From positions 1 through 9,615 of the forward strand of contig JAFVDC010000071.1 of assembly GCA_017478685.1 (NCBI GenBank): 9,615 nucleotides of DNA, in the 5' to 3' direction. The notes below the pieces were generated by a model. It was not told where the DNA came from. It made no database searches and saw only the letters and a list, made by a program, of their open reading frames with translations. This stretch comes from Bacteroidales bacterium. GTDB lineage: Bacteria > Bacteroidota > Bacteroidia > Bacteroidales > UBA932. The position numbers and the translations under genes were made by a program. Shown one piece after another: positions 1-6,876 of this stretch; positions within the stretch are counted from its first letter, which is position 1; each line of letters begins with the position of its first letter.

Positions 1-501
1 GGAACTTACGCTCCGGCAAACCCCGCCCTTCAGGGCTCCTCTGTCATTCTGAGCGAAGCGAAGAATCTCACCGGCACGGAAGTCTCCCTCCCTCACGGCC
101 TTACCGGCTACTCTGACCTTGAAGACGGCATTGCCGCCGCCAAGGCTTCCGGCAAAAAGGTATTTGTGGACATCACCGGCCACGGCTGCGTAAACTGCCG
201 TGAAATGGAGGCTCGCGTGTGGAGTGACCCCAAGGTCCTTGGCCTTCTTGCAAACGACTTTGTGATAGTGTCCCTATACGTAGACGACAAAACCAAACTC
301 CCTGAAGAGAAGTGGGTTACAACCGAAACCGGAAAAGTTCTCAAAGATGTTGGCCGTGTAAATTCAAACCTGGTGCTCAACCGCTTCGGCGTAAACTCCC
401 AGCCCAATTACTTCATTCTTGACGGGGATGGCGAGATCCTGAAAGGCCCCAGAGGCTATAATCTTGACATTGAGGGATTTGTTAATTTCCTGACTCTATG
501 A
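1..501 (+). CDS. dsbD: Protein-disulfide reductase DsbD-like, C-terminal thioredoxin domain (5' truncated by window)
   Basis: Frame 1 is open from the first base to the TGA at 499-501, giving 166 visible residues of a larger protein whose start and membrane part lie upstream. The visible part is a linker (about residues 1-32) followed by a thioredoxin-fold domain. The redox-active pair is in TGHGCVNC, with cysteines at visible residues 63 and 66 and a following REMEARVW, the form typical of Bacteroidota DsbD/cytochrome c biogenesis transmembrane fusions. A cis-proline segment (SQPNYF) follows later. Members of this family move electrons from cytoplasmic thioredoxin across the inner membrane to periplasmic or surface thiols. 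The GTG at 166 lies inside the domain and is not a credible start. The stop overlaps the next gene by ATGA, implying translational coupling. Oddity: residues 15-23 (VILSEAKNL) are encoded by a dispersed-repeat unit in the linker. Family assignment is strong; whether the missing N-terminus is a full DsbD cannot be seen. Confidence 0.88.
   Translation, partial: GTYAPANPALQGSSVILSEAKNLTGTEVSLPHGLTGYSDLEDGIAAAKASGKKVFVDITGHGCVNCREMEARVWSDPKVLGLLANDFVIVSLYVDDKTKLPEEKWVTTETGKVLKDVGRVNSNLVLNRFGVNSQPNYFILDGDGEILKGPRGYNLDIEGFVNFLTL
43..69 (+). repeat. Dispersed 27-nt repeat unit of the 'SEAKNL' type, inside the dsbD-like gene
   Basis: The 27 bases fill nine codons exactly in frame and encode VILSEAKNL. 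The core contains ATTCT (46-50) and AGAAT (62-66), an inverted repeat around an 11-nt centre with two AGCGA-like units. From memory, near-identical units occur in many copies in Bacteroidota and other phyla, usually between genes, and give rise to spurious peptides with this motif. Only one copy is seen in this window. Identification as a dispersed repeat rests on recalled knowledge, not on a second copy here. Confidence 0.6.
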
Positions 502-1829
502 CAGGTGAAGAAATAATTGCTCTTGTAAAGCGCGAAGTAAAGCCCGCATTAGGCTGTACAGAACCCATTGCCGTAGCCCTGGCTGTTGCCAAGGCTGCGG
601 AAATCATTAATGACAACTGCGCCTCGTGCTGTGACTGCTGGCGCATGCAGGCCGATTTCCGGCTGGACATTGCAGTAAGCGGCAACATCCTCAAAAACGG
701 CATGGGAGTGGGCATCCCCGGCACCGGCATGGTGGGCCTTCCCGTCGCAGCCGCCCTCGGCGCCGTTTGCGGGGACTCGTCAAAAGGCCTTGAAGTGCTT
801 CAGGGGCTTACCCGGGAGGCCGTTGAAAGGGCCAAGGAACTTGTCTCAAAAGGCTGCGTACACATCTCCGTGGCCGAAACAGAGCACCTTCTCTATGTGA
901 AGGCAACCGTTTCCGTGGAGGGCGGCCTCCAGGCCAGTGCCGAAGTAGACCCTCACGCCTACGCCGTCATTGAAGACGACCACGACCGCATAGTTGAGAC
1001 CTCCTTCGCCGACAAAATCCTCATGAGCTCTGAAAGCGCCGCAGCCGCAAAGGAACATCGGCCGGAATCCTACGACCTTACGATAAAGGACATCTGGGAC
1101 TTCGCAACTTCGGCCCCCTATGAAAGCATTTCCTTCATCCTCGGAGACCGGGAACTCAATCTTGCCCTGGCCGAAGAAGGCCTCCGCGGGGACTACGGCC
1201 TCAAGGTTGGAAAGGCCATCCGGGAAAACCAGGAAGAGGTTTTCGGGGACGATTTCCTGAGCTACGCCATGGGCATGACCGCCGCCGCCTCCGACGCCCG
1301 CATGGCCGGCAGCACGCTTCCCGCCATGAGCAACAGCGGCAGCGGCAACCAGGGCATCACCGTGAGCATGCCCGTAATTGCCTATGCCTTAAAGTACAAG
1401 GTGGCCGATGAACCCCTTGCCCGTGCGCTCTTTCTCAGCAACCTTGTGGCAATCCACATCAAACACTACCTTGGAAAACTGAGCGCCCTTTGCGGCTGCG
1501 TGGTGGCTTCCACCGGCAGCGCCTGCGGCATTGTGTACCTGCAGGGCGGCGGGTATAACGAAGTCTGTTACGCCATCAAGAACATGGCCGGTAACATCAC
1601 CGGCATGGTATGCGACGGCGCCAAGGTTGGCTGCGCCATGAAAGTGGCTTCAGGCGTCTCCTGCGCCGTTCAGTCGGCCGTCCTGGCCCTTCGAGGCACC
1701 TGCATCCCCTCCACTGACGGCATAGTGGAAGACGATGTTGAAAAAACCATCCAGAACGTAGGCGCTATAGGCTCTGCCGGCATGAAGGCCACCGACAACA
1801 TGATCCTGGATATCATGCTCTGTAAATAG
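498..1829 (+). CDS. cyuA: L-cysteine desulfidase / UPF0597 serine dehydratase alpha-like protein (CyuA/YhaM/CdsB family)
   Basis: A complete 443-residue protein. Members of this family are cytoplasmic, [4Fe-4S]-dependent enzymes that split L-cysteine into pyruvate, ammonia and sulfide. Signatures are PALGCTEP near the N-terminus (Cys20), GNILKNGMGVGIPGTG (62-77), MSNSGSGNQG (277-286), and a C-terminal half with Cys332, Cys372 and Cys379. The spacing of these last three (40 and 7 residues) matches the cluster cysteines I recall for the Methanocaldococcus enzyme MJ1025, with Cys20 in the role of its catalytic N-terminal cysteine. The ATG at 498 overlaps the upstream TGA by 4 bp, and the protein begins right at the family's usual N-terminus, so the start is secure. 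Oddity: residues 38-53 carry an extra C-x2-CC-x-C cluster (Cys41, 44, 45, 47) where relatives, as I remember them, have a shorter turn. A related L-serine dehydratase activity is possible, but UPF0597 family membership is clear. Confidence 0.9.
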   Translation: MTGEEIIALVKREVKPALGCTEPIAVALAVAKAAEIINDNCASCCDCWRMQADFRLDIAVSGNILKNGMGVGIPGTGMVGLPVAAALGAVCGDSSKGLEVLQGLTREAVERAKELVSKGCVHISVAETEHLLYVKATVSVEGGLQASAEVDPHAYAVIEDDHDRIVETSFADKILMSSESAAAAKEHRPESYDLTIKDIWDFATSAPYESISFILGDRELNLALAEEGLRGDYGLKVGKAIRENQEEVFGDDFLSYAMGMTAAASDARMAGSTLPAMSNSGSGNQGITVSMPVIAYALKYKVADEPLARALFLSNLVAIHIKHYLGKLSALCGCVVASTGSACGIVYLQGGGYNEVCYAIKNMAGNITGMVCDGAKVGCAMKVASGVSCAVQSAVLALRGTCIPSTDGIVEDDVEKTIQNVGAIGSAGMKATDNMILDIMLCK

Positions 1830-1843
1830 CTGCGTTTTCTTTA

Positions 1844-1861
1844 AAGTGCTGATTAGCACTT
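1844..1861 (+). terminator. Small hairpin just after the desulfidase gene
   Basis: A 7-bp perfect stem (1844-1850 with 1855-1861) closes a GATT loop 14 nt after the desulfidase stop, and is followed by GTTTAT. The stem is only modestly GC-rich and the T run is broken, so it would be a weak intrinsic terminator for the plus-strand operon. It may act together with the larger hairpin at 1870-1903. Confidence 0.4.
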
Positions 1862-1869
1862 GTTTATAA

Positions 1870-1903
1870 AATTTGCTCCCGGTCAAAATGCCGGGAGTAA
1901 ATT
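1870..1903. terminator. Bidirectional hairpin between convergent operons
   Basis: The arms CTCCCGG (1876-1882) and CCGGGAG (1891-1897) enclose an 8-nt loop. The stem continues through one G-T wobble and a 5-bp A/T segment (1870-1874 with 1899-1903), giving about 13 pairs. It lies between two genes that converge, and the A/T outer stem gives U-rich transcript on either strand, so it probably ends both the desulfidase and the arcB transcripts. There is no long uninterrupted T tract. The rest of 1830-1945 shows no gene. Confidence 0.6.
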
Positions 1904-1945
1904 GCGTAATTGCTTGGTTACAAAGCGTTTAACAAAAACGGCCCA

Positions 1946-2947
1946 CTATGCGCCAAGCGTAGCGACCATCACGGCTTTAATGGTGTGCATGCGGTTTTCG
2001 GCCTCGTCGAAGACAATGCTGGCGGGGCTTTCGAAAACGTCCTCGGTTACTTCCACACCGTTGAGGCCGAATTTCTGGAACACGTCTTCTCCGACCTTGG
2101 TTTCGCGGTTGTGGTAGGCGGGGAGGCAGTGCATGAACTTGCACTTAGGGTTGCCGGTGGCGGCCATGAGCTCTGCGTTCACCTGGAAAGGCCTCAGGAG
2201 TTCGATGCGCTCCTTCCATACGGAATCCGGCTCTCCCATGGATACCCAGACGTCCGTGTAAAGGAAGTCGCAGCCCTTGACGCCGGCCTTAGGGTCGTCC
2301 GTAATGGTGATGCGTGCGCCGGTCTCCTGAGCAATCTTTCGGCACTGAGCAACAAGCTCAGGGGCGGGCTGGAGGGCCTTAGGGGCCACAATCCTTACGT
2401 CCATTCCCATTTTTGCACCGCCTACAAGGAGGCTGTTGCCCATGTTGAAGCGGGCGTCGCCAAGATATGCGTAGGACACCTCCCTCAGGGGCTTGTCTAC
2501 GTGCTCACGCATGGTGAGGAAGTCGGCCAGGATCTGGGTGGGATGGAACTCGTTGGTGAGGCCGTTCCAAACGGGAACGCCTGAATATTCGGCCAGTTCC
2601 TCCACGGTTTTCTGGGCAAAGCCGCGGTACTCTATGCCGTCGTACATGCGTCCAAGTACGCGTGCGGTGTCCTTCATGGATTCTTTTATGCCGATCTGGC
2701 TGCCGGTGGGGCCGAGGTATGTCACATGAGCGCCCTGGTCGTGGGCTGCAACCTCAAAGGCGCAGCGGGTGCGGGTAGAGGTTTTCTCGAAGATGAGGGC
2801 TATGTTCTTGCCCACAAGGCGGGGCTTTTCCGTTCCGGCGTATTTTGCCTTTTTAAGTTCTGATGCAAGGTCAAGCAGGTACTCAATCTCTTTGGGTGAG
2901 TAGTCGAGCAGCTTCAGGAAGCTGCGGTTTCTGAGGTTATATGCCAT
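1946..2947 (-). CDS. arcB: Ornithine carbamoyltransferase, probably catabolic (ArcB)
   Basis: 333 residues, the normal length for the family. Carbamoyl-phosphate binding is shown by STRTR (57-61) and HPTQ (135-138). The ornithine side shows DVWVSMGE (232-239, the SMG loop) and HCLP (273-276). In the catabolic direction the enzyme phosphorolyses citrulline to ornithine and carbamoyl phosphate in the cytoplasm. Two points favour a catabolic role: it is the last gene of an operon directly after carbamate kinase, 8 bp away, and many Bacteroidota are known to make arginine through an N-succinylornithine transcarbamylase instead (established for Bacteroides). The SMG loop argues against putrescine carbamoyltransferase. 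The ATG at 2945-2947 has an A-rich leader and no Shine-Dalgarno sequence. The alternative label argF cannot be excluded by sequence alone. Confidence 0.93.
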   Translation of the reverse strand: MAYNLRNRSFLKLLDYSPKEIEYLLDLASELKKAKYAGTEKPRLVGKNIALIFEKTSTRTRCAFEVAAHDQGAHVTYLGPTGSQIGIKESMKDTARVLGRMYDGIEYRGFAQKTVEELAEYSGVPVWNGLTNEFHPTQILADFLTMREHVDKPLREVSYAYLGDARFNMGNSLLVGGAKMGMDVRIVAPKALQPAPELVAQCRKIAQETGARITITDDPKAGVKGCDFLYTDVWVSMGEPDSVWKERIELLRPFQVNAELMAATGNPKCKFMHCLPAYHNRETKVGEDVFQKFGLNGVEVTEDVFESPASIVFDEAENRMHTIKAVMVATLGA

Positions 2948-2955
2948 AGTTTTTA

Positions 2956-3837
2956 TTAATGGATTATTCTGGTTTTTGAAATGTTGCAGGCCTCTCCTCC
3001 GTTTTCCATGAAATAGAGGGCGGCGCGCACCTTGGGGGCCATGGAGCCTTCCGTGAACTGACCTTCCTCAAGATACTGCCTGGCCTCCGCTACAGTCATG
3101 GTCTCCAAGGCCTTCTCTCCGGGCTTATGGAAGTTGATGCAGACATAGGGGACATCGGTAAATATATGGAATTCAGATGCTTTCATCTTTACGGCCGCAA
3201 GGGCGCTGGCAAGGTCCTTGTCAATTACGGCTTCCACGCCGGTTCCGTCTGCCAGCACGGGAATGCCGCCACCGCCAACGGTTATTACTATGTTGCCATC
3301 TCTGGCCAGTTTTTCCACAATGCCGATATTGCTGACTTCCAGCGGCTTGGGAGAAGCCACCACCTTGCGCCATCCGCGGCCTCCGGGGTCTTCGCGGTAA
3401 GTGGCGCCGTCCTGCGGAGCCTGAGGGTAATACGGCCCCACCGGCTTGGTGGGATTCCGGAATGCGGGGTCTTCGGCCGAAACAACCACCCTTGTGACTA
3501 CCGACACTACGGGCCTGTCCATTCCGGCGCTTTCAAGGGCCCTGTGAAGGCCTGTTTCCAGGAGATAGGCTATGCCTCCCTGGGTTTCGGCCCCGCAGTA
3601 ATCCATGGGCATTACGGGAAGACCGTAAACTTTGTTTCCGGCCTCCTGGCGCAGGAGTTCGTTTCCCACCTGCGGGCCGTTGCCGTGCCCTATCACAATG
3701 TGGTATCCGTCCTTTATCAGGGGAACGAGCCCGCTGCAGGCGCTTTCCACATTGGCCATCTGCTCCTCATAGGTGCCTTTCTGGCCGGCCCTTAGGAGCG
3801 CATTGCCACCAAAGGCAATCATTGCAAGTTTTGCCAT
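2956..3837 (-). CDS. arcC: Carbamate kinase
   Basis: 293 residues, slightly below the family's usual length of about 310. It belongs to the amino-acid-kinase fold and makes ATP from carbamoyl phosphate and ADP, leaving carbamate that decays to ammonia and CO2. Visible motifs are FGGNAL (9-14), GHGNGPQVG (50-58), NPTKPVGP (128-135), GGGGIPV (188-194), [10 protein letters not shown] (206-215) and the C-terminal [10 protein letters not shown] (261-270), all characteristic of ArcC and not of aspartokinase or acetylglutamate kinase. It starts 3 bp after the stop of the guanidino hydrolase gene and ends 8 bp before arcB, so the three enzymes are surely co-transcribed. This is the energy-yielding last step of the pathway. 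No motif is missing. Confidence 0.95.
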   Translation of the reverse strand: MAKLAMIAFGGNALLRAGQKGTYEEQMANVESACSGLVPLIKDGYHIVIGHGNGPQVGNELLRQEAGNKVYGLPVMPMDYCGAETQGGIAYLLETGLHRALESAGMDRPVVSVVTRVVVSAEDPAFRNPTKPVGPYYPQAPQDGATYREDPGGRGWRKVVASPKPLEVSNIGIVEKLARDGNIVITVGGGGIPVLADGTGVEAVIDKDLASALAAVKMKASEFHIFTDVPYVCINFHKPGEKALETMTVAEARQYLEEGQFTEGSMAPKVRAALYFMENGGEACNISKTRIIH

Positions 3838-3840
3838 AGT

Positions 3841-4755
3841 TTAGTCTCTTCTAAGAGGTAGGGTAGAGCAGCGCAGGAGGCCGCCCATCTTTGAAATTTC
3901 ACGGTAGGGGACGGTTTCCACGGTCATTCCCCACTTTTCTTCAAGGTGCTTTTTCAGGCGCAGGAAATGCTCTTCCACCACAACGACTTCCGGCGAGATC
4001 GAGAAGATGTTGGAGTTCATCCAGTACATTTCCTCCGTGGTGAGTTCAAATGTGTTTTCCGGGCCGAACATCTCTACAAGGTGGTCTGCGTCCCTGGGGT
4101 TCAGGAAGCCCCTCTTATAGATGATGCACTTGTCCTGACCCACGGGCATGAACGTGCAGTCAAGGTGCAGGATGCCCTCGTACGGGTCTGTGTCGCTTTT
4201 CCTGAGGTTGAGCGGAATGATGCGCTTCCCGGGGAAAATCATCTTGAGGTAATCCAGCGCCAGACGGTTTGTACGGGCTGTTTTCACCTGAGGGTAGTCC
4301 TCAAAGGCGTACTGCCCAAGGAAAATGGTGTCATTGTAAAGCACTACGTCTCCGCCCTCCACGTGCACGGTTTCAGGCAGGTTGTATATGTCCTTGTAGT
4401 GGATTTGCCTGTAGATGCTGCCGTAGGCGTCAATTTCCTCCTGACGGTCCGGGATAATGTTGGAGACAATGATCTTGTCGTCTATCACAAAGCCCACGTC
4501 CCTTGCGAAAACCTGGTTGCAGTCAGGCACAAGGTCCGGTCTGTACACCGTGACGTCGTATTTTTTCAGGATGCGCTCAAAGGCGTTCATCTCATCTATG
4601 ATGTCCTTTTCTTCCGGGTACACTCCGTGAAGGACAGACTCATAGGATTTGCTGTCGAAGGTCTGGTCCAGGGTAGGCGTGCCGCCGTTTGAATAGGGCA
4701 GCCCCAGAACCACTTCCCTCAGGCGGGATGTCTCGTTTTGAACGTGCAGTTTCAT
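3841..4755 (-). CDS. Amidinotransferase-fold guanidino hydrolase (DDAH/arginine-deiminase-like), putative citrulline producer
   Basis: 304 residues from the ATG at 4753-4755, which overlaps the permease stop as ATGA. A longer reading from 4962 only adds a cysteine/histidine-rich stretch that is the permease gene read out of frame. The protein is of the pentein (guanidino-group-modifying) superfamily: FARD (83-86), HVEGGD (131-136), HLD (197-199) and a C-terminal catalytic cysteine in LLRCSTLP (Cys296). The full catalytic set is therefore present. At 304 residues it lacks the room for the extra helical domain of classical ArcA (about 410 residues) and is closer in size to dimethylarginine dimethylaminohydrolases. 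Those enzymes attack the guanidino carbon through a cysteine thiouronium intermediate and release citrulline. Placed just before arcC and arcB, it most simply supplies citrulline, from arginine or a methylated arginine (inference). Agmatine deiminase is less likely because the partner transferase looks like a true ornithine enzyme. Confidence 0.82.
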   Translation of the reverse strand: MKLHVQNETSRLREVVLGLPYSNGGTPTLDQTFDSKSYESVLHGVYPEEKDIIDEMNAFERILKKYDVTVYRPDLVPDCNQVFARDVGFVIDDKIIVSNIIPDRQEEIDAYGSIYRQIHYKDIYNLPETVHVEGGDVVLYNDTIFLGQYAFEDYPQVKTARTNRLALDYLKMIFPGKRIIPLNLRKSDTDPYEGILHLDCTFMPVGQDKCIIYKRGFLNPRDADHLVEMFGPENTFELTTEEMYWMNSNIFSISPEVVVVEEHFLRLKKHLEEKWGMTVETVPYREISKMGGLLRCSTLPLRRD

Positions 4756-5645
4756 ACCTTTTTTTGTTGAAGTTGCGTAAGATAAATGCCCACAAGGCCC
4801 ACTGTGAGGCCTGCCCACTGAACCCAGCTCAAGGTTTCCTCTCCAAAGATGAAGGCAAGGACGGCGGTGACAAGAGGCACCACTGCAAGGAACACGCTGG
4901 TGCGTGCAACGCCCAGTTTCCCAATGGCGTATGCCCAGCTTGTGTAGGCCGTGGCGCTGCAAAGGAGGGCCAGCGCAAGGATGGGGTAAATCACCTGCCA
5001 GCTGAGATAAAGGCCGGGCTCGAAGCTCTCAATTCCCTTTGTAAAGAACATGGGAAGGAAGAAAACGCTGCCGAAGAGGAACTGGTACATCACTATCACA
5101 GACGGCGAGTATTCGTCCGAGAGGGCCTTCGTGAAGGCAATCTGGCTTACCTCTGAGATTACGGCTATGAAAAGTATGCCTATTCCAAGCCAGAACATGG
5201 GGCCGGTCTGGGTGCCAGTGTAAGTGACTATCCACAGGCCCGCGATGGCTATGAAAACGCCAATCACGTTGAGCTTTGAGAAACTCTCCTTGAAGATGAG
5301 CATCCCCACTATCATTGCAAAAATGGGGTTTGTGGCTATTATGAGCGAGGTTATGGTGGGGGATTCCGTGAACTTGAGGCCGTAGGTTTCGGCGAGGAAG
5401 TAAATGAACGGCATGCAAAGTGAGAGAAGGAGGTATTTTATAAGGTCCTTCCTCTGGATTTTCATCTTCTGCTTTGTGGTAAGGTTGATGATCCAGAGCA
5501 GCACGCCGGCCATGCACATTCTTACGGGGACAAAGAATTCCACGGGAATCTGAAGTGCCAGAAGGCGGTCGGCCCATATGTAGGACATGGCCCACAGGGC
5601 AACAGTGAGCATGGCGCAGAGATATGCGGTTAAAGTTTTGTTCAT
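4752..5645 (-). CDS. EamA-family drug/metabolite transporter (DMT superfamily), first gene of the arc-like operon
   Basis: 297 residues, very hydrophobic, with two EamA repeats (about 1-140 and 150-290) and room for ten membrane helices. Typical DMT features are the LWAMSYIWADRLL start, PTITSLIIATNPIFA (96-110) in the first half, and the second-half counterpart LGVARTSVFLAVVPLVTAVLAFIFGEE (244-270, quoted here only for its pattern of helix, proline and terminal acidic pair). EamA proteins export or import small metabolites and amino acids. The cargo cannot be read from the sequence. Its position at the head of an operon for citrulline breakdown, with a 4-bp overlap into the hydrolase gene, suggests it moves the substrate or the ornithine product, in the place where ArcD usually occurs. 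A -7 box TATATTTG lies just 7 nt before its ATG, so the message may be leaderless or nearly so. Confidence 0.88.
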   Translation of the reverse strand: MNKTLTAYLCAMLTVALWAMSYIWADRLLALQIPVEFFVPVRMCMAGVLLWIINLTTKQKMKIQRKDLIKYLLLSLCMPFIYFLAETYGLKFTESPTITSLIIATNPIFAMIVGMLIFKESFSKLNVIGVFIAIAGLWIVTYTGTQTGPMFWLGIGILFIAVISEVSQIAFTKALSDEYSPSVIVMYQFLFGSVFFLPMFFTKGIESFEPGLYLSWQVIYPILALALLCSATAYTSWAYAIGKLGVARTSVFLAVVPLVTAVLAFIFGEETLSWVQWAGLTVGLVGIYLTQLQQKKV

Positions 5646-5652
5646 AGTGTAA

Positions 5653-5660
5653 CAAATATA
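5653..5660 (-). promoter_or_regulatory. Putative Bacteroidota -7 box for the arc-like operon
   Basis: On the minus strand TATATTTG fits the Bacteroidota consensus TAnnTTTG exactly and ends 7 nt before the ATG at 5645. A matching -33 TTTG is not clear; the nearest is TTTCG at 5683-5679, with 18 nt between. If used, transcription would begin within about 0-3 nt of the start codon. The 66-bp gap 5646-5711 contains nothing else I recognise and no convincing terminator for the upstream symporter gene, so read-through is also possible. Confidence 0.5.
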
Positions 5661-5711
5661 GCCATTTTCCTTCGGATTCGAAAGAGAATAAGGCCAAATA
5701 TGTCAAACTTG

Positions 5712-6866
5712 TTATTTATTGATGCGGTCCATGATGAGCGCTATAGCCCCGTCTCCGGTAACGTTGCAGGCGGTGCCGAAGGAGTCCATGGCAATATAGA
5801 GCGTTATCATCATGGCCTGGAGCTGGGCGTCGAAGCCAAGGATACTGCCAAGGACGCCAAGAGCGGCCATTATTGCACCTCCAGGAACCCCCGGTGCGGC
5901 AACCATTGTTATCCCTAGCATCATTATGAATCCAAGCATCGTGGGGAACTCTATGGGCATTCCCAGCATTATCATGAGCGCAATGGCGCAGGAGGTAATC
6001 TTGAGCGTGCTTCCGGAAAGGTGGATGGTGGCGCAGAGCGGAATTACAAAGCCCGCCACCTCCTCTTTGACGCCGTTCTTTTTGGCACATTCCAGCGTTA
6101 CGGGAATGGTTGCGGCCGAAGAAGCCGTGCCAAGCGCTGTCATATACGCCGGGAGCATGCCGTAGAGCATCTTGAAGGGGTTCTTTTTGGCCACAATGCC
6201 CGCAATGCAGTACTGCAGCACCAGAAGCACCAGCGTCATGCCGAAGATAATCCCTACCAGCACTATGAAAGACTTCAGCACCGGCCCCACTTTCCCCGCA
6301 GCGGTCATGTCCAGGAACAGGCCGAAGATATAGATGGGCAGCACCGGAATGATTACTTTCTTTATGCTCCTTACTATGATGGATTTAAGCTCCTCAAAGC
6401 CCTTTTTCAGCACTGTGGCGTTGGAGGTGGCTATACCTATTCCCAGCATGAAGGAGAGCACCAGAGATGTCATTACATCGGCCAGAGGGGGTATCTCGAT
6501 GGTGAAATACTCCGGGTACTTCACCTCCCCGGCGTTTAGGGCGTCCAGACTTCCGCTGTCAATCACCGCAGGGAAAAGCGTGGAACTGAATCCGTAGGCA
6601 AAAAGCCCCGAAAGCACCGTGAAGGTGTAGGCCAGCCCCGCGGTGATAAGGAGCATCTTTCCGGCCTTGGAGCCTACTTCGGCTATGGCAGGGGTGACAA
6701 GCCCCACTATGATGAGGGGAATGAAAAAGCGCAGGAGCTGGTTGAAGATGCCGTCGAAGGTGTTCATGGCGCGGACAGCCCAGCCGGGGGCGATGAGTCC
6801 GAATCCTACACCTAGCGCTATGGCTATAAGAATCTTTACTATCAGTGGCAGTTTAGGAAACTTCAT
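5712..6866 (-). CDS. SLC1/DAACS (SDF) family cation-coupled symporter with atypical binding motifs
   Basis: 384 residues from the ATG at 6864-6866 (KFPKLPLIVKIL follows). An in-frame extension to 6971 is shadow sequence that would overlap the small gene upstream. This is the glutamate-transporter-homologue fold, as shown by the HP1 region GTASSAATIPVT (246-257), the second half PLCATIHLSGSTLK, APGVPGGAIMAAL (324-336) and the last helix DSFGTACNVTGD (361-372). Two signatures differ from GltPh. NMDGT, which lines the Na+ sites, is HLSGS (282-286). The arginine that holds the substrate side-chain carboxylate (GltPh Arg397) is Gly364, while the Asp, Thr, Asn and Asp equivalents (361, 365, 368, 372) remain. 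Family knowledge therefore argues against aspartate, glutamate or dicarboxylate as cargo; a neutral amino acid is a reasonable guess. It is last in a minus-strand run with deoD, the MORN gene and a 38-residue gene that ends 10 bp upstream. Confidence 0.87.
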   Translation of the reverse strand: MKFPKLPLIVKILIAIALGVGFGLIAPGWAVRAMNTFDGIFNQLLRFFIPLIIVGLVTPAIAEVGSKAGKMLLITAGLAYTFTVLSGLFAYGFSSTLFPAVIDSGSLDALNAGEVKYPEYFTIEIPPLADVMTSLVLSFMLGIGIATSNATVLKKGFEELKSIIVRSIKKVIIPVLPIYIFGLFLDMTAAGKVGPVLKSFIVLVGIIFGMTLVLLVLQYCIAGIVAKKNPFKMLYGMLPAYMTALGTASSAATIPVTLECAKKNGVKEEVAGFVIPLCATIHLSGSTLKITSCAIALMIMLGMPIEFPTMLGFIMMLGITMVAAPGVPGGAIMAALGVLGSILGFDAQLQAMMITLYIAMDSFGTACNVTGDGAIALIMDRINK

Positions 6867-6876
6867 AAGTTCAGTG

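Noticed and set aside
1910..2584. 224-codon plus-strand open frame opposite arcB
   Set aside because: Antisense to a canonical ornithine carbamoyltransferase; no motif of its own.
3946..4692. 248-codon plus-strand open frame opposite the guanidino hydrolase
   Set aside because: The minus strand carries all catalytic motifs of the pentein family; the plus-strand translation is histidine/valine-rich shadow sequence.
3841..4755. Calling the hydrolase classical arginine deiminase ArcA
   Set aside because: It is about 100 residues too short for ArcA and resembles DDAH-sized penteins, so no arcA symbol was given.
4756..4962. N-terminal extension of the guanidino hydrolase from an upstream in-frame ATG
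   Set aside because: The extra residues are the permease gene read in another frame; the family starts at KLHVQNETSRLREV, and the ATGA overlap at 4752-4755 fits the shorter start.
5646..5711. Terminator after the symporter gene
   Set aside because: Only a 4-bp stem (TTCG-GATT-CGAA) is present, without a T tract; too weak to call.
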